In this document: piece after piece, positions 57,701 through 64,000 of the stretch
How the letters are laid out: every line of letters starts with the position of its first letter
How positions within the stretch are numbered: the first letter of the stretch is position 1
Assembly (NCBI GenBank): GCA_039000515.1
Contig: JBCFYV010000012.1
Coordinates: 114,649,949-114,713,948 of the forward strand
Length of the DNA: 64,000 nucleotides
Reading direction: 5' to 3'
From: Timema cristinae
Taxonomy: Eukaryota > Arthropoda > Insecta > Phasmatodea > Timematidae
Notes under the pieces: model-generated
Database searches by the model: none
Told to the model about the DNA's origin: nothing
The model's input: only the letters and a program-made list of their open reading frames with translations
Made by a program: the position numbers and the translations under genes

Positions 57701-60092
57701 GGTATGGACAGCTCGTCACGACAAGTGTTACAAAATCTTTGAGATTGAATTCCAATGACCAATGTAGTAGCATCCAAGGGAAATTACAAAATATTACTCG
57801 TAAACCAAAAAGGTCTAAAAATTTAATACCATCCAAGTTCAACTCTTTAGAAATTAGAATGTTCATCTCCCCAAAATGAGATAGGGTTGAACTCTCAAAA
57901 CGGCTGAAAAATGTATCACTTGTAAAGCTGGGTCTTCCCTGTTTACAGTGAAGTATGATCTCCCAAAGACTTGGTTTTGTGTTCGAGACTAAAGATAGTT
58001 TGTAAGCCATGTGATCACTTTAGTTCAGAAAATACACATTAAATTAAATACCTCTTATAAAAAATAGTTATGATTTTCTTTAGAAACACAACCAACAGAT
58101 GTAAATTTAATTACCGGCATACCAGAAACTCAAAAAAATGTTTTTTTCACTTAAATTGATGCATGTAATACACTGTAACCGTCATTTATGGACAGAGGGT
58201 TTTGGTAAATTAACACATATGTAACTTTAACACTGTAGGCTTTTTATTTCGAGAAATGACAAGCAAACAAATCACTGAATACTTGCTGCGAGAGAGAGCG
58301 ACATATTGTTAAGGTGTCGTATCTGCTAAACAAACGCCTCAAGTACGGGGTCAAATGAAAAGCATAAGTTGGAGTAAGCCCGTATTTGAGTTACAAGTAC
58401 ATGGCGGCACTAGAGACATTTTATTTGAGGTGAAGGAGCCGTGGTATAAATCACACCACGATGGTGATTTATTGGAAAACAGAGAATAGATTGCACCTTT
58501 AAAACATTATTTGAAGGTTAAACTCAGGGACAGGATGAGGATTAGTTAAAAGGAATTAACTCCTATTTGAAGGGAATAAAAAAAAAACCTTGTAAACCTG
58601 GTTAAGGTGAGGACGTTTGTAACACGAGAAAAGGTGTTTTTGCAGTTTATATAGCAAAACTTTGATCAAACTAAATCAAATATTGCTTGGGTACGTGCTT
58701 AAAGAGTTGAATTTTCTTCACATGGTGACCTCAACAGTTCTTGAGTATCTATCTAGAGTGTCATGAATTTAATGACAGCTTTTTCTCTTCATTTAAGAAT
58801 TTTCTCATTTTATGCCGCAACACTAATAACATATTCAAGAACGGTTGATATCACGCGAAGTGAATTAAACTCCATGTATATAAGGAATATTTTATTTATT
58901 TTGGTAAAATACCGCCCTTTTCTTGCGTTCTTCACACTCCCACCTTAAGATTCGAACCCGGGATCTTCACGGAATCGACATTCCAGTGTATTGCGATCCT
59001 GAAGTTTCAGATCACATATGATAACTGGCGCAAGTGGTGGCATTAAGACTTGAGAACTATTTAACAGAAATTAAGTCTCTAAATTTGAATAAAGCCGACT
59101 TGATAAAAGGAAATTTATTTTAATACAGTTATGTATAAAAATATACATATGCACATTTTAAGTTAATAAAAAGATCATGGTTAAGTTTTAGAGGAACATA
59201 ATAGCTGTCTCAAGAGGAAATAGTATTGTGAATAATGGGCCAGTTTCATAATCAGACTTATGATGCAAGTGCAGCGCTATATTAAAGAAGACCTACCTAA
59301 ACTTGAATGGAATGGGTCAGTTTCACATGCGTAAGTGACCCATTCCATTCAAGTTTAGGTAGGGTGTCATCTAGTATTTATATTAGCACTGCACTTCAGG
59401 GGTACAGGACGTACATTAAATAGTTGAAACAAGACTGAGATGGTATGAGCATGTAATGAAGATGGACAAGGAACTACTCAAGGAGGTAGATAACCACAAG
59501 TGTGGGAGAGGAGAATGGATTTAAATAAAGGAGGAAGAATGGTGAAAGGAAAAAGAAAGACAAGAGGCATTTTACTTTATTATTATTATTATTATTATTA
59601 GCACTGCGTCTTACTACCCGTTCGGGTTATACGCACTTACGCTAATGTGTAATGGTAGGGTGATTGTGAGATGAAATGAAGGACCTACAGTTTAACGTGG
59701 GATCCGAACCACGGTGGAGGCCTGGCATTCCACACATTCACAAGATGTCTTGTCAGAGGTGAAGGAAGGGTTTGGTAGTCAGATAAATCTGTGCCGGGAC
59801 CGAGGATTGAACCCGGCCGCCAGCACAGAAGTCTGACACCTTACCCATAGACCACCAGGTCACTGACATCTTACTTAACACTGATCCTGCCATCGGAAAC
59901 AGATGATGATGATAGTGATGAGTAAAGTTTAACATGTTTCTTTGCAGGTCATCGAGAAGAAATCCACCAAAGAAACACATTGGATTCAGAAATCAAAATT
60001 ATGAAAAGGTATCCGTTACAGACCCCGATGATGATGATGATGATGATGATATAGCTCTTAAAGCAATGGGAATATGTCAAACGCAAAGTTGA
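47554..60092 (+). CDS. Single-pass membrane protein with death-fold-like domain (gene model)
   Basis: Five exons (47554-47592, 50555-50708, 52990-53230, 57510-57701, 59948-60092) join in phase 0,1,2,2 to a 256-residue protein. A hydrophobic start ('MIITMIAAAICNLMFALG') could be a signal peptide. Residues about 27-130 form a helical domain ('LSQLEYIANHLRPEECRRLM', 'DVTCLSLLIHWNS', 'LLTRRLKQLKMDDLSAWLSR') with the spacing of death-fold domains. One transmembrane helix (about 169-188, 'SIIVLLFIMAALVG') and a basic, then acidic tail with eight Asp follow. The helical domain would lie outside the cell if the signal peptide is right. I recall similar uncharacterised arthropod proteins with this order, but no name. 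The second intron has a GC donor (ACAG|GCAAGT), which is the only phase-consistent choice. The first exon is the weakest. Confidence 0.72.
47600..48345. other. AT-rich intron, no recognised element
   Basis: Nothing recognised. Confidence 0.4.
48349..49040 (+). mobile_element. Non-LTR reverse transcriptase C-terminal fragment
   Basis: A 104-codon frame reads 'LDGVDLKEAKSVKCLGGVIE' and 'REVLYRAYFIPIVTYATETW', the thumb-to-connection part of non-LTR reverse transcriptases. It then shifts frame and gives 'YGHIMRMEGGRITRRLMGMK'. The family differs from LINE copies A and B. Dead fragment in the first intron of the death-fold gene. Confidence 0.8.
49211..49420 (-). mobile_element. Third-head SINE copy, diverged
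   Basis: 'caacgcatcttacaacccat', 'gtacacacattcacatgaat', 'gagcgttaaaccgtgcaacc'. Confidence 0.65.
49430..50540. other. Unassigned intron sequence
   Basis: A T run of about 28 at 49748-49775, G/C runs at 49970-50010, and a GC-richer patch at 50100-50230 reminiscent of hAT ends ('gcacgtacccttacaagtgc'). No exon recognised. Confidence 0.35.
50555..50708 (+). CDS. Death-fold gene, exon 2
   Basis: Acceptor 'ttccaaccaccag' at 50554, 51 codons plus one base, GC donor at 50709-50710. Encodes the first two or three predicted helices. Confidence 0.75.
50934..51185 (-). mobile_element. Third-head SINE copy
   Basis: 'catcacatcttactacatgc', 'gaggaaggtcaaatttagag', reverse B box 'gattcaaatctcg', 'gaatgacactttagacca'. 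Confidence 0.75.
51576..52361 (+). mobile_element. Internally deleted hAT element
   Basis: Ends 'gattctcaaag' and 'gagaaccactg' with a near 8-base duplication (CCCTAAAG / CTCTAAAT). About 51880-51960 encodes 'ALKYFMPFPTTYLCERVFSA', the hAT C-terminal dimerisation motif; the catalytic region is absent. A (GT)n-G run lies at 51758-51795. Confidence 0.75.
52370..52930. other. Intron sequence, unassigned
   Basis: A tRNA-like reverse B box ('gggaattgaacctatgcc') occurs near 52720, probably a SINE remnant. Confidence 0.35.
52938..52982 (+). repeat. tRNA-like fragment abutting an exon
   Basis: 'gtctgcctactgagctaagg' and B box 'ggtttgattcccgg' end 7 bases before the exon-3 boundary (52990). The acceptor of the exon appears to lie within or next to an old SINE head. 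Confidence 0.4.
52990..53230 (+). CDS. Death-fold gene, exon 3
   Basis: Acceptor 'catggacag' at 52989, 241 bases, donor CA|GTGAGT. Encodes 'DVTCLSLLIHWNS' through 'ELARTNESFE', the core of the helical domain. Confidence 0.8.
53286..53515 (-). mobile_element. Third-head SINE copy
   Basis: 'accaccttttactacctgat', 'cacacattagtgtggagata', reverse head 'cgacagtgacaccttatgac'. Confidence 0.75.
53583..53745. repeat. Long hairpin, about 160 bp
   Basis: Arms of about 45 bases ('tagtaggagaataataaagc' and its complement at 53727-53745) nearly match. A second inner pairing uses 'acacacttcaatatt' and 'aataataagtgtgt'. A MITE-like foldback in an intron. Confidence 0.85.
53760..54120. other. AT-rich intron, unassigned
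   Basis: Nothing recognised. Confidence 0.35.
54127..54310 (+). mobile_element. SINE-1, 5' truncated
   Basis: 'ccttcacctccgacaagacg', 'ccaccgtggttcggatccca', tail 'cgaacaggtagtaagatgcg'. Confidence 0.85.
54404..54478 (+). repeat. tRNA-like SINE head or tRNA pseudogene
   Basis: A-box-like 'tagttggtagaacg' and B-box 'ggttcaaatcc' at tRNA spacing. The acceptor arms do not pair well, so it is not called as a functional tRNA gene. Confidence 0.45.
55148..56900 (+). pseudogene. Tigger-like DDE transposase, decayed
   Basis: Fragments in three frames. Near the start there is a helix-turn-helix-like stretch around 'SRDVLSICEEGKIMDTIK'. At 56115-56190 'VQVVFLPPKVTSLLQPLDMR', the conserved block after the second catalytic Asp in Tigger/jerky transposases, where a Gln-Gly usually follows Asp. 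Then 'CWKSFTIANAITYTKALVDE' and a Glu-rich C-terminus. Many stops and shifts, so no active enzyme. Not a host gene, though related domesticated genes exist in animals. Confidence 0.8.
56984..57196. mobile_element. Pogo-like MITE copy 3, nested in Tigger
   Basis: Both ends CAGTAGCCCC with TA flanks; 213 bases, most similar to copy 2 but in inverted internal order. Confidence 0.9.
57510..57701 (+). CDS. Death-fold gene, exon 4 (transmembrane)
   Basis: Acceptor 'acggtgttcag' at 57509, 192 bases, donor AG|GTATGG. It encodes 'MTREPMVTPEEPDQWLPIDT' and the transmembrane helix, then the stop-transfer 'HFCRRRVKLGHK'. Confidence 0.8.
57705..58615. other. Intron, unassigned
   Basis: A fortuitous 237-codon frame on the minus strand (57297-58010) overlaps the transmembrane exon in antisense. 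Nothing else was recognised. Confidence 0.4.
58618..58960 (+). repeat. Dispersed repeat, copy 1
   Basis: Shares 'acgagaaaaggtgttttt', 'tagcaaaacttt', 'gctttttctcttcatttaa' and 'ggttgatatcac' with 63204-63565 in the same orientation. The family is not recognised. Confidence 0.7.
59290..59365. repeat. Perfect 28-bp-arm hairpin
   Basis: 'cctacctaaacttgaatgg' plus 'aatgggtca' and its exact complement flank a loop of about 16 bases. Confidence 0.9.
59395..59577 (+). repeat. LINE 3' fragment (same family as 48.3 kb)
   Basis: Codons read 'VETRLRWYEHVMKMDKELLK', a retrotransposon C-terminus with stops. The SINE at 59578 is inserted directly behind it. Confidence 0.6.
59578..59866 (-). mobile_element. 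SINE-1 copy, full length, with target duplication
   Basis: Complete copy; flanks CATTTTACTT (59568-59577) and CATCTTACTT (59867-59876) differ at one base. It lies 80 bases upstream of the last exon of the death-fold gene. Confidence 0.9.
59948..60092 (+). CDS. Death-fold gene, last exon (cytoplasmic tail)
   Basis: Acceptor 'gtttctttgcag' at 59947. One base plus 47 codons and TGA at 60090-60092. 'SSRRNPPKKHIGF' is followed by eight Asp encoded by a (GAT)n run. Confidence 0.8.
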
Positions 60093-60235
60093 TACATTTG
60101 TTCTTAAATATTGTTAAGTGATTTAATCAACACAAGAGGTACAGTACTCCTCAATAAGGAGGGAAAAAAGAAGTCTTTAATATATTGTGTTTATCACTTT
60201 TCATAGTATAGGTATTGTTTTTATTTATTATGTAA

Positions 60236-60241
60236 AATAAA
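60236..60241 (+). promoter_or_regulatory. Poly(A) signal AATAAA, death-fold gene
   Basis: The first plus-strand AATAAA downstream of the stop, 144 bases after it. Confidence 0.6.
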
Positions 60242-60244
60242 CTA

Positions 60245-61580
60245 ATACAAATCATTTACTAAAAATTTTTTGCTTTCAATACTACTATATGACTGGCTAA
60301 AAGTCTTTTTTATGTGAGAATTTGGAAAAAATGATATCTTAAAGAAAATATATTTACTGTAAAATAATTTAATTAGCACTTTCAATCCCAATGTTATTAA
60401 TTATTTATTATAAGTGGTAAATATTGGGAATAAAATTTCTTAGCTAAAACCCGTTTCAATATTTATGAATATATTTAAAAACTTATAGTGAAATAAGTTT
60501 GCTAAATAATTTTTACTTTCTCTCGACCAGAAGAAGTATCGTGACCATCAAAAATGATAATTTCATGACACCTTGAAACCAAATTAGGGGTTTTCGCAAT
60601 GCCAGCTATGTACCTCGCGGTGGAGCAAAAACTATTTCTGGGATTGGGCTAAAACTTGGTATCTGGGGTTTTCATAAGCCCGCCCCCCTCCTCCGAGTGG
60701 TTTATCAAATTTGATACATAATCCTAAATTCAAGGTTAGTTTACTAAATGGTAAAAAATTTCTCAAAATTCACTCTAAATTTTACATCTAGGCATTACTT
60801 ATTATTGTAAACAAGATGGCAATTCTTATTTTCTCATGAAAATGACTTTGAGGGTACTTTACATAAGGGAAATTTTCAATTTTCATCAAGGCCAGCTGGC
60901 CAATAATTTCAGGGGGAGGGTTGGTGGGCAAAGCACCCAATTGCTGGAAAATAGAAAAAATTCTAAATAATAAAGTTTTAGACACTCTCTGAAGGGTTTT
61001 TTCATGGTAAAATAACCCCTAACTGCCGAAGGCTCAAAATATTTCTAAATATTAAACACTTTTTGAAGCTCTATTAAATGCTTATGGTAAAATAACCCCC
61101 AAAATGCCGAAGGCTAGGAAAATTTCTAAATCTTTAACACCTTTCTAGAAGCTCTCTAAAGTCCTTTTTATGGTAACACAGCCCCCTAATTTGTATTTGT
61201 ATCTTGATATGGTTTGAACCATAAATAAAGCTATATGTATATTTTGTTCATAGAATTTCGCAGGGGTTCGAAAACCCCCCCTTGGCTACGGCCTTTGTAG
61301 ACATTTTAGGAATGGGTTGAGTCAGAAAGTAGAAAAATAGAAGAAGAGGATTGCCATTCCTTACAGCCTAGATTCAAACCTTTACCTTCCTGTGACTAGT
61401 AATCTGAGTTCTTTGCGAGCTAGGAAGTGTGCTACCAATGATATGAGTTTACCGTGAAATTACATAAAATTTTCCCAGATTGTTCTTTAGATTGGAAATC
61501 ACTAACCAAATCATGACAAGGTTAGATAAGAAAGAAACCCCATCAATTTCATTAAAAAAATGAAATGCTTTTAATTGTAT
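60245..61580. other. Intergenic, with a diverged local repeat
   Basis: Between the convergent genes. Around 60945-61200 a block of about 86 bases ('aatgccgaaggct', 'tttctaaatattaaacact', 'gcttatggtaaaataaccc') recurs about three times. No gene recognised. Confidence 0.5.
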
Positions 61581-61588
61581 AAACAAAT

Positions 61589-61594
61589 TTTATT
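61589..61594 (-). promoter_or_regulatory. Poly(A) signal AATAAA, RPL38 gene
   Basis: The complement TTTATT lies 17 bases after the stop codon, giving the very short 3' UTR usual for ribosomal protein genes. Confidence 0.75.
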
Positions 61595-61611
61595 TAACCA
61601 AAATTTACAAT

Positions 61612-61637
61612 TCATTTAACTTCTTTGACTTGCAGCC
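61612..61637 (-). CDS. RpL38: RpL38 last coding exon
   Basis: Acceptor 'ttgttttacag' before 61637, two bases completing Gly, seven codons and TGA at 61612-61614. Confidence 0.93.
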
Positions 61638-62685
61638 CTGTAAAACAAAAGAGAAAAATTAGAGTTAAAATTTTGTCGAGAATTAGCCTATTTTTTTAAA
61701 ACACAAATTAGCCCCAAGTTCCAGACTTATTTTAGTAAAACTAATTATATTACATTTGTGATAGGAAAAACTTTGAGGTAACATCAAGTGTTTATAAAAC
61801 AAGTGACATTATTAAATTTTTTCACATTTAGTGTTTCAACTTTGCTTGAGATTCTAGAGTGACAGTGGTTTCAGCCTTTTCCGGGGTTTGACCCAAATTT
61901 TTGTCCAGCTAAAGTGTATTTTATAATTTCGTTACTTTTACAGAGCCAATATGTTTGCCCAGCCGCTATTAAGTATTTTACCAACACTTAAACATTTTAT
62001 CAACTCATTCCCTGGCGTGTACCTAATATAACTATGATCTGAGGCTCTGTAGTCATTTTTCTACTCTTATAAAACCAAATATTTTCGCTACTTACTCAAG
62101 AATTTTATCATTTATTGCTTTATTTATGGTCATAATAAAGCAATATGACATTCTGACTGGCTAAAAGTTCAGTGGTTCATTGATAGGTGACATTATAACT
62201 TATTGCAATGTTGATTCGCACCCGCACCAGGGAATGTTGGGGCAAACAAAGACATTCAACGCATGTGCCGATGAATGGGCTAAGAGCGCAACTTATTGAA
62301 ATAATATTTTAAGACATACACACATTCTGAAATGATGTCAAGACTATGAAGAAGTTAACCCTAGCAATCCTAGGAGCGAGGGTGTCGGAACACAGTCCAA
62401 GATGATATTCGTTTCAAACCATAGTAGAAGTCTCGAAGCTTCTCAAACCCCTACAATGGGGGAGGTGGGACGAAAGGGGTCTTTCTCTAGGATAATAGCA
62501 ATAAAAAACACTAAGTGCTCCCAGAAAAAAAAGAATAGTTTCAAAGTTTTGGTCGCACGCACCAGGTGGAAGTGATTGCTTCAATTTCTCCGCCTTCTCC
62601 TTGTCGGTGATTACAAGGGTGTACAGAAATCTAGAACAGCGAACCTTGAACTTGACATTGTCAGGGTTTTTCTTTATCTTGACGG
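61612..62685 (-). CDS. RpL38: Ribosomal protein L38 (eL38), 3' part of gene
   Basis: Two exons, 62563-62685 and 61612-61637, join in phase 1 to the last 49 residues of eL38, a protein of about 70 residues in the large cytosolic ribosomal subunit. The peptide includes '[20 protein letters not shown]' and '[20 protein letters not shown]', nearly identical to the animal protein, and ends 'GLQVKEVK' where many animals have 'GLAVKELK'. The upstream exon(s) for the first 20 or so residues were not found to the window's right edge and probably lie beyond 64000. The gene converges on the death-fold gene, with about 1.5 kb between their stops. Intact frames and conserved splice sites indicate a working gene rather than a processed copy. 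Confidence 0.95.
61640..62560. other. RpL38 intron
   Basis: About 0.9 kb, AT-rich, bounded by GTGCGT and AG. No repeat or small RNA gene recognised in it. Confidence 0.6.
62563..62685 (-). CDS. RpL38: RpL38 penultimate exon
   Basis: Acceptor 'tttttgtccacag' before 62685; 40 codons plus split codons at both ends; donor CTG|GTGCGT. Confidence 0.95.
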
Positions 62686-62689
62686 CTGT

Positions 62690-63200
62690 GGACAAAAATA
62701 AATCTAGCTCACTTCGCACAAATAGAGATTAAACAAATGTTATTGAATATTTTAAAGAAAATGTATAGGGTCTATATAATTTGTATATGACCTTGAACTG
62801 AGAAAAATTTCCAAAACTAGTGATGATACATATCATAAGAAAGCTTATAGGAAAAGATACTATTTTGTTTACCCAGCCTTCTATCTCATTTCTAGCCCGA
62901 GAAATAATTATTTTGTAATTGATGTCAGCAGAAAATTGTGATTTATCAAAAAATTTGCATTTTTGACTTCCTCTGAGGGTACATTAGGTGAGCCAAATTT
63001 GAAAAAAATCCAAAGGGATAAGGTAGTGTTAGAATATTGGATCACTTGACATGGAATGACCCTACCGTATTTAAATATTCATTAGTTTCTCTTTAAGGTA
63101 ACAGTTTTTATCTACGAGGCTATGATTACAACTAACCTGCTAAATAAATAAGTTAGGTGATATATATTTTTAGCGTGAAAAAATAGAGTTAACAATCACA
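62690..63200. other. RpL38 upstream intron, unassigned
   Basis: AT-rich; no exon for the RpL38 N-terminus was found. Confidence 0.5.
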
Positions 63201-63203
63201 ATG

Positions 63204-63565
63204 AGTACACGAGAAAAGGTGTTTTTTACAATTTTTATAGCAAAACTTTATTTTTCAAAATAAATCAAATATTTCTCCAGTATAAACAGTCATTTTCTAA
63301 ATCAAATATTTCTCCAGTACAAACATTTATTTTCTTCGGTATCGTGATATCATTAATTTTGAATATCTGTCAATGATGTACTGGAATTTAATGAAAGCTT
63401 TTTCTCTTCATTTAAAAAGTTTCTCATGTAATGCCACTACGCTCATGACGGATATTCAATAACTGTTGATATCACCCCATGGACCTAATTATTTATTCCA
63501 AAAAATTGTTTTGTTATAAAAAATGCTTAAACATTTTTTTTTTCACATTCCCTATATCGCCACCT
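63204..63565 (+). repeat. Dispersed repeat, copy 2
   Basis: Matches 58618-58960 and contains a local duplication ('aatcaaatatttctccagta' twice, 63268 and 63300). Confidence 0.7.
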
Positions 63566-63576
63566 TAAATATAGTA

Positions 63577-63700
63577 CAGTAGCCCTATGGCTTCTTTGGT
63601 GATGACTGACAGCCGACAGGCTTTGAAAAGTTACCAGAACAAATTATGTATCCCTACACTGAACCAGCTGTCAGCCAGCACCAAAGCCATGGGGCTACTG
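63577..63700. mobile_element. Pogo-like MITE copy 4, shortened
   Basis: 124 bases with CAGTAGCCC ends and TA flanks. The central palindromic part is deleted. Confidence 0.82.
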
Positions 63701-63712
63701 TAGTTTAGTAGA

Positions 63713-63853
63713 TTATTATTATTATTATTAGCACCGCGTCTTACTACCGTTCGGGTTGTACGCACTTACGCTAATGTGTAATGGTAGGGTGATTGTGAAA
63801 TGAAATGAAGGACCTACAGTTTAACGTGGAATCCGAACCACGGTGGCGGCCTA
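63713..63853 (-). mobile_element. SINE-1, 5' truncated
   Basis: TTA units and tail complement ('cgtcttactaccgttcggg') to 'ccacggtggcggcct'. It sits 12 bases from MITE copy 4. Confidence 0.88.
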
Positions 63854-63859
63854 TGTTTT

Positions 63860-64000
63860 TAAAAATTAAGCTTAAAATGAATGTCCTATTTCCATGACAT
63901 CATCAATATCTATTACCCTGGCTTTGTTTAATTTAGTTGAAATGTGCGGCCGTTTCTGGTAGGTTAGGCAATATTGTGAAGAAATAAATTTACTTTGCGT
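63860..64000. other. Window end, unassigned
   Basis: No feature recognised; it may be within the RpL38 5' intron. Confidence 0.3.

Noticed and set aside
57297..58010. 237-codon minus-strand frame
   Set aside because: Antisense to the transmembrane exon, whose splice sites and phase fit the neighbouring exons. It starts inside the end of the Tigger element and has no recognisable domain.

Overview
The window looks like AT-rich, intron-rich nuclear DNA of an arthropod. Coding exons are short, carry consensus GT-AG (once GC-AG) splice sites and sit in kilobase-scale introns packed with transposons. A degenerate TTAGG-type array (about 14.1 kb) and the style of the non-LTR retrotransposon C-termini fit an insect or crustacean. 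The species cannot be named from the sequence.

Genes supported. (1) 27.1-28.1 kb, minus: a GC-rich first coding exon of a type II membrane (Golgi/secretory) protein whose signal-anchor region resembles arthropod FAM20C-type kinases. The kinase exons are not recognised here. (2) 36.6-43.6 kb, minus: six exons that splice in phase into two consecutive globin-fold domains, with introns at the classic B12.2 and G7.0 positions. Both domains appear to lack the heme-ligating proximal histidine. This is the most unusual gene in the window. (3) 47.6-60.1 kb, plus: a predicted signal peptide, death-fold-like domain, single transmembrane helix and short acidic tail; one intron uses a GC donor. (4) 61.6-62.7 kb, minus: the last two coding exons of ribosomal protein L38. 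Genes 3 and 4 converge tail to tail. A possible first exon of another plus-strand gene lies at 1.9-2.2 kb.

Repeats fill most of the rest. Several tRNA-derived SINE families with different heads share one 3' tail (GTATAACCCGAACGGGTAGT, then a TAA-rich end). Non-LTR retrotransposon 3' fragments occur, two of which (about 10 kb, and inverted at about 23 kb) carry a 46-bp minisatellite grown from their own C-terminal codons. Also present are hAT elements, one holding a second hAT and a SINE, a decayed Tigger/pogo element, four copies of a pogo-like MITE, two unclassified TIR elements, four further tandem arrays and several long hairpins.

Layout: 0-9.7 kb is SINE and microsatellite rich. 9.7-16.4 kb is a LINE fragment, a TIR element and four minisatellites. 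16.7-25.4 kb is nested DNA transposons and the inverted LINE copy. 27-30.3 kb is the GC-rich exon and putative promoter. 28.4-36.1 kb is mostly featureless AT-rich DNA. 36.6-63 kb is the gene-bearing half with SINE-filled introns. All exon models were read by eye from splice sites and phase and need transcript support.
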